NCBI GenBank assembly: GCA_029465975.1
Contig: CM055753.1
Location: 13,657,306-13,721,305, forward strand
Reading direction: 5' to 3'
From: Dallia pectoralis
Lineage: Eukaryota; Chordata; Actinopteri; Esociformes; Umbridae
DNA length: 64,000 bases
This document shows, one piece after another, positions 13,201 to 28,200 of the stretch; position 1 is the stretch's first letter, and each line of letters starts with the position of its first letter. A model generated the notes under the pieces. It ran no database searches and was not told the origin of the DNA. It saw only the letters and a program-made list of their open reading frames with translations. The translations under genes were made by a program, and so were the position numbers.

Positions 13201-16200
13201 TTCACACATAGTGATAGGTCTTTATGCACTTATTAAAGCCTTCAAGCATAGTGATAGGTCTTGATGCACTTATTAAAGCCTTCACACATAGTGATAGGTC
13301 TTGATGCACTTATTAAAGCCTTCACACATAGTGATAGGTCTTTATGCACTTATTAAAGCCTTCACACATAGTGATAGGTCTTTATGCACTTATTAAAGCA
13401 CGTATTAAAGCCTTCACACATAGTGATAGGTCTTTATGCACTTATTAAAGCCTTCACACATAGTGATAGGTCTTTATGCACTTATTAAAGCCTTCACACA
13501 TAGTGATAGGTCTTTATGCACTTATTAAAGCCTTCACACATAGTGATAGGTCTTTATGCACTTATTAAAGCACTTATTAAAGCCTTCACACATAGTGATA
13601 GGTCTTTATGCACTTATTAAAGCCTTCACACATAGTGATAGGTCTTTATGCACTTATTAAAGCACTTATTAAAGCCTTCACACATAGTGATAGGTCTTTA
13701 TGCACTTATTAAAGTCTTCACACATAGTGATAGGTCTTTATGCACATTAAAACAGCATTAGATTACATCGAGCTGTTCCGTAGCTTTTATTTTATAATTC
13801 TATTTAGATCAACACAATGATAAAATAAGTAATAAAAGTATACTTTAAGTTAAAACAAGTATTTATTGTCTCTGTAGTTTTGAATTCCTTTGAATCTCAG
13901 AAGATGTCTCCACTAATATCTGTCACGTCCCCCATCAGTCCGGAATTGGTTTGTGATTCTCTCCAGCACCTATCTGGACAGGTAATCACAACAGTATGCT
14001 ACAACCCATAACCCTAACTCTATACCCATTAGGGGATTGGTTTTATTAGTCAGTTAGCAATGATGTACTTTCATGTTCAAGCTAGTTGTTTTGACTGAAG
14101 ATTTGACTAAAATCATTTTGGTTGTGTGTGTGTGTGTGTGTGTCATTTTGGTTGTGTGTGTGTGTGTGTGTCATTTTGGTTGTGTGTGTGTGTGTCATTT
14201 TGGTTGTGTGTGTGTGTGTCATTTTGGTTGTGTGTGTGTGTGTGTCATTTTGGTTGTGTGTGTGTGTGTGTTTCATTTTGGTTGTGTGTGTGTGTGTGTC
14301 ATTTTGGTTGTGTGTGTGTGTGTCATTTTGGTTGTGTGTGTGTGTGTCATTTTGGTTGTGTGTGTGTGTCATTTTGGTTGTGTGTGTGTGTGTGTCATTT
14401 TGGTTGTGTGTGTGTCATTTTGGTTATGTGTGTGTGTGTGTCATTTTGGTTGTGTGTGTTTGGGTGTGTGTCATTTTGGTTGTGTGTGTTTGTGTGTGTG
14501 TCATTTTGGTTGTGTGTGTGTGTGTGTCATTTTGGTTGTGTGTGTGTGCGTGTGTGTGTGTCATTTTGGTTGTGTGTGTGTGTCATTTTGGTTATGTGTT
14601 TGGTTTTTAACATTCTCTTGTTTGTAATGTGTATGAATTCTGTTCACTAGAGTCCAAACCTTAGTAGAAGAACCAAGCCTTTGGTCCCTCGGGTCCAGGT
14701 AAGCCCTACTTAACCACTTAACCCTAACCCTATTTATATGCTTCACTATCCTTCTCTCTAACCCTAACACATTTATATGCGTCACTATCCTTCTCTCTAA
14801 CCCTAACACATTTATATGCGTCACTATCCTTCTCTCTAACCCTAACACATTTATATGCGTCACTATCCTTCTCTCTAACCCAGCACATTTATATGTGTCA
14901 CTATCCTTCTCTCTAACCCTAACACATTTATATGCGTCACTATCCTTCTCTCTAACCCTAACACATTTATATGTGTCACTATCCTTCTCTCTAACCCTAA
15001 CACATTTATATGCGTCACTATCCTTCTCTCTAACCCTAACACATTTATATGCGTCACTATCCTTCTCTCTAACCCTAACCCATTTATATGCGTCACTATC
15101 CTTCTCTCTAACCCTAACACATTTATATGTGTCACTTCTAACACATTTATATCTCTCTCTAACCCTAACACATTTATATGTGTCACTATCCTTCTCTCTA
15201 ACCCTAACACATTTATATGCGTCACTATCCTTCTTTATATGTCACTAACCTAACCCTAACACATTTATATGTGTCACATTTATATGTGTCACTTCTCTCT
15301 AACCCTAACACATTTATATGTCACTATCCTTCTCTCTAACCCTAACACATTTATATGTGTCACATTTATATGTGTCACTATCCTTCCCTCTCACTACCCT
15401 AACACATTTATATGCGTCACTATCCTTCTCTCTAACCCTAACACATTTATATGTGTCACTATCCTTCTCTCTAACCCTAACACATTTATATGTGTCACTA
15501 TCCTTCTCTCTAACCCTAACACATTTATATGCGTCACTATCCTTCTCTCTAACCCTAACACATTTATATGTGTCACTATCCTTCTCTCTAACCCTAACAC
15601 ATTTATATGTGTCACTATCCTTCTCTCTAACCCTAACACATTTATATGCGTCACTATCCTTCTCTCTAACCCTAACACATTTATATGTGTCACTATCCTT
15701 CTCTCTAACCCTAACACATTTATATGTGTCACTATCCTTCTATCCTTCTCTAACCCTAACACATTTATATGTCACTATCCTTCTAACCCTCTCTAACCCT
15801 AACACATTTATATGTTCACTATCCTTCTCTCTAACCCTAACACATTTATATGTGTCACATTTATATCACTATCCTTCTCTCTAACCCTCACTATCCTTCT
15901 CTCTAACCCTAACACATTTATATGTGTCACTATCCTTCTCTCTAACCCTAACACATTTATATGTGTCACTATCCTTCTCTCTAACCCTAACACATTTATA
16001 TGTGTCACTATCCTTCTCTCTAACCCTAACACATTTGTCACTATCCTTCTCATTTCTAACTAACCCTAACACATTTATACTAACCCTAACACATTTATAT
16101 GTGTCACTATCCTTCTCTCTAACCCTAACACATTTATATGTGTCACTATCCTTCTCTCTAACCCTAACACATTTATATGCGTCACTATCCTTCTCTCTAA

Positions 16201-19200
16201 CCCTAACCCTAACACATTTATATGCGTCACTATCCTTCTCTCTAACCCTAACACATTTATATGTGTCACTATCCTTCTCTCTAACCCTAACACATTTATA
16301 TGCGTCACTATCCTTCTCTCTAACCCTAACACATTTATATGCGTCACTATCCTTCTCTCTAACCCTAACACATTTATATGCGTCACTATCCTTCTCTCTA
16401 ACCCTAACACATTTATGTGTCACTATCCTTCTCTCTAACCCTAACACATTTATATGCGTCACTATCCTTCTCTCTAACCCTAACACATTTATATGTCACT
16501 ATCCTTCTCTCTAACCCTAACACATTTATATGCGTCACTATCCTTCTCTCTAACCCTAACACATTTATATGCGTCACTATCCTTCTCTCTAACCCTAACA
16601 CATTTATATGTGTCACTATCCTTCTCTCTAACCCTAACTATCTAACCCTAACCTCTAACCCTAACACATTTATATGTGTCACTATCACTTCTCTCTAACC
16701 CTAACACATTTATATGTGTCACTATCCTTCTCTCTAACCCTAACACATTTATATGCGTCACTATCCTTCTCTCTAACCCTAACACATTTATATGTGTCAC
16801 TATCCTTCTCTCTAACCCTAACACATTTATATGCGTCACTATCCTTCTCTCTAACCCTAACACATTTATATGCGTCACTATCCTTCTCTCTAACCCTAAC
16901 ACATTTATATGCGTCACTATCCTTCTCTCTAACCCTAACACATTTATATGCGTCACTATCCTTCTCTCTAACCCTAACCCTAACACATTTATATGCGTCA
17001 CTATCCTTCTCTCTAACCCTAACACATTTATATGCGTCACTATCCTTCTCTCTAACCCTAACACATTTATATGCGTCACTATCCTTCTCTCTAACCCTAA
17101 CACATTTATATGCGTCACTATCCTTCTCTCTAACCCTAACACATTTATATGCGTCACTATCCTTCTCTCTAACCCTCTAACCCTAACACATTTATATGCT
17201 AACCCTCACTATCCTTCTCTCTAACCCTAACACATTTATATCCTTCTCTCTAACCCTAACACATTTATATGCGTCACTATCCTATCCTTCTCTCTAACCC
17301 TAACACACTATCCTTCTCTCTAACCCTAACACATTTATATGCGTCACTATCCTTCTCTCTAACCCTAACACATTTATATGCGTCACTATCCTTCTCTCTA
17401 ACCCTAACACATTTATATGCGTCACTATCCTTCTCTCTAACCCTAACACATTTATATGCGTCACTATCCTTCTCTCTAACCCTAACACATTTATATGCGT
17501 CACTATCCTTCTCTCTAACCCTAACACATTTATATGTGTCACTATCCTTCTCTCTAACCCTAACACATTTATATGCGTCACTATCCTAACCCTAACACAT
17601 TTATATCTCTAACCCTAACACATTTATATGCGTCACTATCCTTCTCTAACCCTAACACATTTATATCTACTATCCCCTAACCCTAACACATTTATATGTG
17701 TCACTATCCTTCTCTCTAACCCTAACACATTTATATGCGTCACTATCCTTCTCTCTAACCCTAACACATTTATATGCGTCACTATCCTTCTCTCTAACCC
17801 TAACACATTTATATGCGTCACTATCCTTCTCTCTAACCCTAACACATTTATATGTGTCACTATCCTTCTCTCTAACCCTAACCCTAACACATTTATATGT
17901 GTCACTATCCTTCTCTCTAACCCTAACACATTTATATGTGTCACTATCCTTCTCTCTAACCCTAACACATTTATATGTGTCACTATCCTTCTCTCTAACC
18001 CTAACACATTTATATGCGTCACTATCCTTCTCTCTAACCCTAACACATTTATATGCGTCACTATCCTTCTCTCTAACCCTAACACTCTATAACCCTAACA
18101 CATTTATATGCGTCACTATCCTTCTCTCTAACCCTAACACATTTATATGCATCTACTACCCTAACCATTTATATTCACTATCCTTCTCTCTAACCCTAAC
18201 ACATTTATATGCGTCACTCTCCTTCTCTATAACCCTAACACATTTATATGCGTCACTATCCTTCTCTCATTTATATGCGTCACTATCCTTCTCTCTAACC
18301 CTAACACATTTATATGCGTCACTCTCCTTCTCTATAACCCTAACACATTTATATGCGTCACTATCCTTCTCTCTAACCCTAACACATTTATATGTGTCAC
18401 TATCCTTCTCTCTAACCCTAACACATTTATATGCGTCACTCTCCTTCTCTATAACCCTAACACATTTATATGCGAAGGGGTTGTGGTTGCTGCTCCAGAG
18501 CTGTGGGTGGCTGTTGTTGCGGCACCAGAGCCGTGGGTGTTCTCCCCGCAGTTCTCCCTGAAAACCCCATTAGCTCCCCCCTAATAACTTTTTGGGGAAG
18601 CTCCGGGGTGCCCTTTTGCCTTCTTCATGGACGGACCACTGACCTGTTGTAATTGTCCCTGATAGCCACATCGGTGGTTTGTATCTGAAATAAACGCCTA
18701 TACTTTTCATGCGGCGTCTCCAGCTTAAGCCAGTCCCACTGCACCATCAGGCTCCGATTACCCTAAGCCCTAACCCTAACTCATTTGTTTGTGGTTGGTT
18801 TTTCTGTCATGTCTTAGTAGGTGTAGTGCAGGAAAGCCATATGCAAATCCAGGTAATCCTTTTAGAAACAGGTGACACTTTAATCAAAGCAAATGCTGTG
18901 ACTGAATAAAATAAACGTGCTCCAACACACTCCTAGTCCAGTAGATGTCCTTAGTGGACTAGGAATTATGACAATTCTAGCTAAGCATAGTCCCTTTGGT
19001 TCGCCTTATTCGTATTATCTCCAAAAGTAATCTCAACAGGTCATCTAAACTTTAACAAGTCTTTGCACATTTGCACAATCAAAGTACATTATATTTAAAC
19101 ACTGTATATTCTAGGCTAGGCATGGTCTCTTTTGCTCGTATAGTTAGTATTATTAGTATTTGCAGAAATGGGTCAAAACAAATGTCTTCTCAGAATAAAC

Positions 19201-22200
19201 ACTTTGGAATAAACACTTTGGATTCTGACTCTAGTAGGGAAGTGAACAAGTGTATTTGTGGACACATTTACAGTTGAAACCAGGGCCCGTATGTATAAAA
19301 CTTCTAAAAAATGCTCTTAAGAATAGTCTTAAGCTTTGAAATACTTAGTAAAGAGTAGGACTTTTCTAAGAGTAGGAGACTTTTATAAAGCAGCTAAAAG
19401 CAACTTTCAGTAAAGTATAAGACTGATTCTTAAGTGTTTTCTGAAGTGGGACTTAAGTGCTGTGAACTAAGGACTACAATGATGTGAACCCAAAATGTCC
19501 GCCCTGAACCTCTGAATCAGCCAATAGTGAGCCTGCAAGGGTGAGGTCACAGCAGCATGACACAATTAATTCATTATTTAATTAAGACATAACAATTATT
19601 TTTAATTAAAAATGGATGCAAAAAGAAAATCCTGACGATCAAGCCTGTATTGTTTGATCAAATCTTTGTCATCATATAATTCCAACACATTCTTACATTT
19701 TTGGAAACTGCGCGGCCTCCACCTCTCTGCTGCCATCTTGTTACTCCTAACTGGTTAAGAGACCTCTCCAGCTCTCTTAAATAATTTAAGAGCTGAGACC
19801 TAGTCTTTACACTTAGGAACCTTTATGAATCACACTTATTCTTCAGAATAAGAATAAGAGTAAAATGACGTCATTCTTAGAATTTTGACACACTTAAGAC
19901 AAAAAATTTACTCTGAGCAGCTTTATACATACGGGCCCAGGGCTTTGTGATGGCCACTCCGATACCTTGACTTTGTTATCCTTAAGTCACTTTGTAACTA
20001 TTTTGGAGGTATGCTTGGGGTCATTGTCCATTTGGAAGACCCATTTGCGCACAAGCTTTAACTTCCTGGCTGATGTCTTCAGATGTTGCTTCAATATATC
20101 CACAACATTTTCATTTCTCATGATGCCATCTATTTTGTGAAGTGCACCAGTCCCTTCTGCAGCAAAGCAGCCCCAGAACATTATACTATCACTCCCAAAC
20201 TTCACCGTTGGGATGGTATTCTGAGGCTTCAAAGCTTTGCCCTTTTTCCTCCAAATATACCGTACATCATTATGTTCATCAATTTTTGTTTCGTCAGACC
20301 ACAGGACATGTTGTTCATCAATTTTTGTTTCGTCAGACCACAGGACATGTCTCCAGAAATTAAGATTTTTGTCCCCATGTGCAGTTGCAAACTGTAGTCT
20401 GTCTTTTTTATGGTGGTTTTGAAGTAATGGCTCTCTTCTCCCAGAGAAACCTTTTAGCTCATGGTGGTACAGGACTCGTTTTACTGTAGATAATAACACT
20501 GTCGTACCAGTTTCAGCTGGCATCTTCACAAGGTATTTATTTTGCTGTTGTCCTGGGATTGATTCGTACGTTTCACACCAAAAAACGTTCCTCTCTGGGA
20601 CTCAGAATCCGTCTCATTCCTGAGCGGTGTGATGGTTGTACATTCCCATGTTTTTTATACTTGCGTAATATTGTCTGAACAGATGAACGTGGGACCTTCA
20701 GGCATCTGTAAACTGCACCTCAGGATGAGCCACACTTGTCCACTATTCTTTTCCTGATGTCTTGGTTGATTTCTCTTGATATTTCCATGATGTCAAAGAA
20801 AGAGGCTCTGTGTTTGAGGTGTGCCTTTATATGCATCCACAGGTGTGCCACCAATTAACTCAAATGGAATCAATTAACCTATCAGAAGCTTCTTAAGCTC
20901 AGAATTGAATCATCTGGAGTTCTTTTTGTTTAAAGACACAATAAACTTAATGTATGTATACTTATGACTTTGATCAAAGTGATAAAAAAATACATAAAAA
21001 TTCTCCCTTGCTTGATTCTGTATGTAAGTGTATGTAAATATCTGGTTTCAACTGTATATCCTCTACTGTCCCATTGCTATTCTTACTACAGTTATATTTA
21101 CACCAAAAAAAACATTGTTTACATTTTTTGTTCAAACCTATAAATGTTTTCTAATGTAACTTCGCTGTTGACATTGACTCAGAGACATTAACCTAAACAT
21201 AACTTGCAGGGGATAGGAGAGGAATTTACCTAATTACAAAAATAAAAATAAAACAAAGTGTTGTTTCTGAGATGTTTCATTAGCTCTGACACCCATTGCC
21301 TTCAAATTACTCCTGTCTGAACTTTTGTCTGATCACTGTACGTGTTAACTGTCATCTGGTTGCACAACGATGCAACACCTCTTTCTCTCCAGGTCAAACT
21401 GTGGTATGACAAGATGGGTCACCAGCTGATCGTCACTATCCTGGGATCTAAAGACTTACCTTCCAGGGCAGATGGTCGACCCAGAAATCCCTATGCTAAA
21501 ATATACTTCCTTCCTGACAGAAGGTACGAAAAAACATCCATGTTGTTGTATAATATGATTTTATCAGTAGTATTATAGCATTGTTGTATAAGTATTATAG
21601 CATTGTTGTATAAGTATTAAGGGTGTGACGAGACGCTTACTCCACGAGACGAGACACGAGATTGGGTTCACGAGAACGAGACAAGACGAGATTTTTACAA
21701 AAATTTTAAGAAATCCTTAATGATGATATATGAATGGAAAATACTCTTTTATTCAACTGAAAATCACAAAAGCAAAACAATTTAGGTGCATTTTGAAATC
21801 AACTTGTAATGAATATTATTTTAATGAATTCTATGCAGTAAAGGACATGCAAACACTGCTAAATATTTTGCTATAAACTACCGCCTGGCTTCTCCCCTAA
21901 ATTTCACATGAGAAATCTAACTCCTTTCCACAAATCAAACATAAAAAATATAAAACTGTATAAATAAAACAAATATATAAATAACAGAAATAACAAATTA
22001 AATGCAAACAGTAAGTGTATCCATAACCAAAGTATTGCTCTCTCAAAACTAGAAGTGCAAACAGAAACAAATGTTTTGAAATGTCATGAAAAAGATTCTA
22101 TCAGCTTCTCAAAATACGCATGCGCTGTAGCCTTAAAAATGAAAATGAATGGTGCCAAAGTCTGACGAGTGTCTGAGAAAGACATGACAATTACGAGCGT

Positions 22201-25200
22201 CTGAGAAAGACCGACCAATTACGAGCGTCCAAAATTAAAGACGTAAACGACTAGTGTAAAAATGACATTACACTAGAAGTAAGCGAGTGCAAAAAACATG
22301 TAGATACACTTGAACAGATCAAGCGAAAATACATCATTACACTCGTTTTGAACGTCTTATTAGACAACGTGCGTTGTAGAACAGGCGTTTTGAACGTCTT
22401 ATTAGACAACGTGCATTGTAGAACAGGCGTTGTGATCGCGTGAAATGCACTTTTGAGGAGAACGCACGTCTAATAACAGGCGATATCAGCGCTTGTATTT
22501 CACAAATTTACACTTGATTTGAACGTTTTCAGCCACAAGAAACGCTTGAAGTGTGTCACGTTTTCAGCCACTTGGCGTTCCATACACGCTGACATCACAA
22601 CTCACGAGAAAACTTTTCACCTCGACGAGAAATCTCGTTGCGTTTTAATCTCGCGACACGAGATCTCGTCACACCCCTAATAAGTATTATAGCATTGTTG
22701 TATAACCCTATTATTTATTGTTTGTATCCATATTATTTATTGTTTGTATTAGTATTGTACCATGGTTGCATTAGTATTATATCATTATTGGATCAGTTGT
22801 GTAAACGGTTTGGTATATTTTCCTGTAGTGACACAAGCAAAAGAAGAACAAAAACGGTTAAGAAATCCGTGGAACCTAAATGGAACCAGACCTTCATGTA
22901 CACTCCCGTACATTGGATGGAGTTTAGAGAACGCAGGCTGGAGATCACTGTGTGGGATCAGATTCGGGTCAGAGAGGAGGAAAGTGACTTTTTGGGAGTG
23001 GTAAGACATTTTTAGAGCATTTATTGAAGAAAATTTGCTGGACTTGCCAGGAGGGGACTATTGAGTGAGTCAGGGAGAGGTTGAATATAGAGGTGAAAAC
23101 CTCAGCTAGTTGGTCGGGGCACCCCCTGAGAACACGGCCTGGCCCTGGTGACTTCCGAGGGTTCACTTTTTTAAAAGCTCTCACATCAGCCGTTTGCAGT
23201 GACAGAGTGCAGTCGTCCTGGTCCTCGGCAAGCCTCGCCGAAGGAACTGTGTTGGCCACCTCAAACCGTGAATAAAAGGTGTTGAGCTCGTCAGGGAGCG
23301 AGGCGGCAGGACAAGCATCACTGCTACTACTCCCTTTGTTGTCAGTGATGTGTTGCAGACCACACCACATGCGTCTGGGGTCAGAGCTGTGGTAGCTGGA
23401 CTCCAGACAACCGTGCTCGCCATTAAACCAGGGCTTTTGGTTGGGGAAGGTCCTGACATTGACCCTTGGAACAATATTATAACATAATATTATTATAGTT
23501 GATAAACATGTAATTCTTTTAAAATCATAATCATAAACTTCATAAACTTCTAAAATAAAGTTAAACAATGCAAATTAAACTAATTAAATTGTCTATAATT
23601 TACAAACCATAAATATAATTAGAAGTTAGCAAAGGTTATGGTTAGGTTACATTTTGGTATTTTAGGTTTAAGTTCTTATCAAACCCATATTTAACTTTCC
23701 ATGTCAAACCCTCATCCGTACAAAAACCCATAGTATTGGTGGTCGCATAATCTATAAAGTGTGAGATGTTTATTTGGAGAACACATCATTATAAAGATTT
23801 TGGAGTGCTCTTGCTGATTAAATTGTCTACATGGACACTAACCCCTAACACCAAACCCCCAACCCCTAATCCTGAACCCCTAACGCTAACCTCCACCCAA
23901 GCTGACTTAGCATTTGCAAACACTTGGGGAAAGCATGGTTCTGTGTGTTTTCTGGTCTGAAAAAACAGTGTTGTCCAGTGTGAAGTATCAGTACTTTAGA
24001 AATACATACAGTATCAGTACTATAGAACTACATGCAGTATCAGTACTATAAAACTACATGCAGTATCAGTATTGTGGAACTACATGCAGTATCAGTACTA
24101 TAGAACTACATGCAGTATCAGTACTATAGAACTACATGCAGTATCAGTACTTTAGAAATACATGCAGTATCAGTACTATAGAACTACATGCAGTATCATC
24201 TCATCTCATCTCATCTCATCTTCAACCGCTTATCCGGGGTCGGGTCGCGGGGGTAGCAGCTCTAGCAGGGGACCCCAAACTTCCCTTTCCCGGGCAACAT
24301 TAGCCAGCTCTGACTGGGGAATCCCGAGGCGTTCCCAGGCCAGTGTGGAGATATAATCTCTCCACCTAGTCCTGGGTCTTCCCCGAGGTCTCCTCCCAGC
24401 TGGACGTGCCTGGAACACCTCTCTAGGGAGGCGCCCAGGTGGCATTCGTACTAGATGCCCGAACCACCTCAACTGGCTCCTTTCTATGCAAAGGAGCAGC
24501 GGCTCTACTCCGAGTTCCTCTCGGATGACTGAGCTTCTCACCCTATCCCTAAGGGAGAGGCCAGCCACCTTTCTGAGAAAACCCATTTCGGCCGCTTGTA
24601 CCCGCGATCTCGTTCTTTCGGTCATGACCCAGCTTTCATGACCATAGGTGAGGGTAGGAACAAAGATTGACCGGTAGATCGAGAGCTTTGCCTTTCGGCT
24701 CAGCTCTCTTTTCGTCACAACGGTGCGGTGAAGCGAATGCAACACCGCCCCCGCTGCTCCGATCCTCCGACCAAACTCCCGCTCCATTGTTCCCTCACTC
24801 GCGAACAGGACCCCGAGGTACTTGAACTCCTTCACTTGGAGTAAGGACTCATTCCCTACCCGGAGTAGGCACTCCACCGGTTTCCTGCTGAGAGTCATGG
24901 CCTCAGATTTAGAGGTGCTAACCCTCATCCCAGCCGCTTCACACTCGGCTGCGAACCGATCCAGTGAGTGCTGAAGGTCACGACCGATGAGGCCATCAGG
25001 ACCACATCATCCGCAAAAAGCAGTGATGTGACCATCAGCCCACCGAACGGGAACCCCTCCCCCCCATGACTACGCCTTGATATCCTGTCCATGAATATTA
25101 GAAACAGGATTGGTGACAAAGCGCAGCCCTGGCGGAGGCCAACCCCCACCTGGAACGAATCTGACTTACTGCCGAGGACACGGACACAGCTCATGCTTTG

Positions 25201-28200
25201 AGCGTACAGAGATTGGATGGCCCTGAGAAGAGACCCCCTCACCCCATACTCCCGCAGCACCTCCCACAAAAGATCCCGGGGTACCCGGTCATACGCCTTC
25301 TCCAGATCCACAAAACACATGTAGACTGGATGGCCATACTCCCAGGCCCCCTCCAGGATCCTTGCGAGAGTAAAGAGCTGGTCCGTGGTTCCCCGGCCAG
25401 GACGAAAACCGCATTGTTCCTCTTCAATCTGAGGTTCGACTATTGGCCGAACCCTCCTTTCCAGCACTTTGGAGTACACTTTACCAGGGAGGCTGAGGAG
25501 TGTGATACCTCTGTAATTGGCACACACTCTCTGGTCCCCCTTTTTAAAGAGGGGAACCACCACCCCGGTCTGCCACTCCTCTGGCACTGTCCCAGACTTC
25601 CATGCAATGTTGAAGAGGCGTGTCAACCAAGACAGCCCTTCCCCACCCAAAGCTTTTAGCATTTCTGGACGAATCTCGCAGTATCAGTACTATAGAACTA
25701 CATGCAGTATCAGTACTATAAAACTACATGCAGTATCAGTATTGTGGAACTACATGCAGTATCAGTATTGTGGAACTACATGCAGTATCAGTACTATAGA
25801 ACTACATGCAGTATCAGTACTATAGAACTACATGCAGTATCAGTATTGTGGAACTACATGCAGTATCAGTATTGTGGAACTACATGCAGTATCAGTATTG
25901 TGGAACTACATGCAGTATCAGTATTGTGGAACTACATGCAGTATCAGTATTGTGGAACTACATGCAGTATCAGTACTATAGAACTACATGCAGTATCAGT
26001 ACTATAGAACTACATGCAGTATCAGTACTATAGAACTTTTTGCAGTGTCAATAGTATGCGCTTCACACAGCTGACAAGGGAGAGAAAGGAAAAAACAGAC
26101 TGCAGCTTTCTGGAGAAGAACTTGAGTGGCAACCGGGAGAATCGGGAGGCTGTAGGACGAGGGAAGGGAACGCAATTGTATCATCGGTTTACTCCATGTG
26201 TAGTTGGCCACAATGAGCAATTAATGCAACTCTTGGCATTTATGTAGACCCTTTGGATATATCTGCTGTGGTTAAAACAATACAAAAACCTAGTGCGCCG
26301 CGGCGTTTTGCCACTGTAAATTGATACGATATGAAAACCCATATTATCAAAACCCGGGCTAAGAGCGCAGGACGGAGCAGTGGGTGGAGCAGTGCGCAGT
26401 GGTGTAGTGGTGCGTATACGCAAGTATACGGCGTATACCCACCTCTGAGGAGAGGGATTTACAGTATAATTTAAACCATTCCCACAAGGTTAGTTTTTAT
26501 AGTGCGAGAAATTCCCGCACAAATATATTTGCTTCATCTCAGACCAAGGTAAAGTTGGTTGGAAATTCGATATTGGATATTCAACGGATAGTCGGAAGCC
26601 GAAATCAGGTCCGGTTTTTTTACGCAAGCAGACACAAACCTCCGTCTGCTTATAGTTAGGGACCGTCTATAAAGTACAAGTCTCTACGTTATTAATTCAA
26701 TAGCTGTTTAACCAATTGGCCTTGAAACTTCAAATCACTATCAGATTGTCACCAGTAACGTAATCGCGTGTTCCTACAATAGTTCCCAGGGAACGTAATT
26801 GTTGAGATATATTTTTTTTGCATGCGTTGCTAGATGGGCTGGCATGTGAGAGAAGTTCCTCCACACTAAAACGTGTTAACCACAGGCCAAGAAGTGCTGT
26901 TATTTGTATTTATTGATATTTGTCTAATAAAATGGTGGTAAAGATTATAAAGACAGCATACGTTTTAAACAGTACATTAACCCCCCCACCCCGAAAAAAT
27001 GGGCTGGTTGACTACACATCTCCCTGGCTGGGAAATCAGTCCCTAATGAAGACCAGGTATGCGAAGTTCACATTACCTACACAGTGTTTAAGGGAAAGAC
27101 AACGCTTAGGCTATCTAACGGTGGCGGCGCCGGCGTGCGGGTTGGCTGCAAAAAAAAATCCTAAAGGAAACACTGTGCAGTATCAGTACTGTAGAACTAC
27201 ATGCAGCATTAGTAGTGTAGAACTACATGCAGTACCCGTACTGCAGAACTCTATAGTCAGTACTTCTGTTTCTTTGCTGATCTGTATTTTAAGGCCCTTA
27301 TAGAACTGGAGAACGCTCTATTGGATGATGCAGCCCACTGGTACAAACTGCAGACACAAGACCTGTCCTCCTCCTCACCATCACGTTCATTGCCCTACAA
27401 CCAGAGAAGACTGCTACCAGGAGAGAGAAGGCTACAGAGTAGGTCCCACAACAACCAGACTGAACCATCACCAGACTGAACCATCACCAGACTGAACCAT
27501 CATCAGACTGAACCAACCAAGCTGCAATTATGTGCACTGTGTTCAGGGTGGTGGTGGTTAGGGTGGTGGTGGTCAGGTTTAGGGTGGTGGTGATCAGGTT
27601 TAGGGTGGTGGTGGTCAGGGTGGTGGTGATCAGATTTAGGGTGGTGGTGGTCAGGGTGGTGGTGGTCAGGGTGGTGGTGATCAGGTTTAGGGTGGTGGTG
27701 GTCAGGGTGGTGGTGGTCAGGGTGGTGGTGGTCAGGGTGGTGGTGGTCAGGGTGGTGGTGGTCAGGGTGGTGGTGGTCAGGGTGGTGGCAGCTAGTAGAC
27801 CCGTGACTATGAATGCTGAAGCTGTAACTGTACTGAGGAGGGAGCTGGTATGAGGTGTTTACATTTATACGATAGTTTAGGTTTATCACAGATTTTTCTA
27901 TTTCGACTCCTTATCTTGCTCTTCCCTCTTTGCCTCCAGGGCCGCCGAGATTCAGTGACCCTGACTGTGAGGATGGTATTGGGGTCATAGCAGGTAACTA
28001 AATGACCACAGTTCATATTGTGTTTATTTAATCATGAAATATAATCATGATTATGTATTATGTCACACATCAAAATAATAATAATCATGATTATGTATTA
28101 TGGCACACACATCAAGATAATAATAATAATAATAATCATGATTATGTCACACACATCAAGATAATAATAATAATCATGATTATGTATTATGGCACACACA

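Larger units (their letters stand above)
19271..21054 (-). mobile_element. second Tc1-like transposon, with a nested MITE
   Basis: Flanked by TA (19269-19270 and 21055-21056). Terminal repeats CAGTTGAAACCAG (left) and CTGGTTTCAACTG (right). It contains a minus-strand transposase remnant. The left terminal repeat is cut short where another element (19284-19938) sits. Confidence 0.85.

Noticed and set aside
14073..14650. Cys-rich CVCVCHFGC frames
   Set aside because: Product of TG microsatellite translation in several overlapping frames.
1008..18476. CRISPR-like regular repeats
   Set aside because: Units are contiguous with no unique spacers and the DNA is vertebrate nuclear.
14895..18561. 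Many SLSFSLTLTHLY / THINVLGLERRIV frames on both strands
   Set aside because: Translations of the 39-bp minisatellite; no start context, no conservation.
24198..25678. Active LINE
   Set aside because: 5'-truncated and frameshifted between the FADD motif and the C-terminal part.
26390..26450. GCGTATACGC and GTATACGGCGTATAC palindromes as a regulatory site
   Set aside because: They lie in a probable transposon insert and have no partner sites; nothing supports a function.
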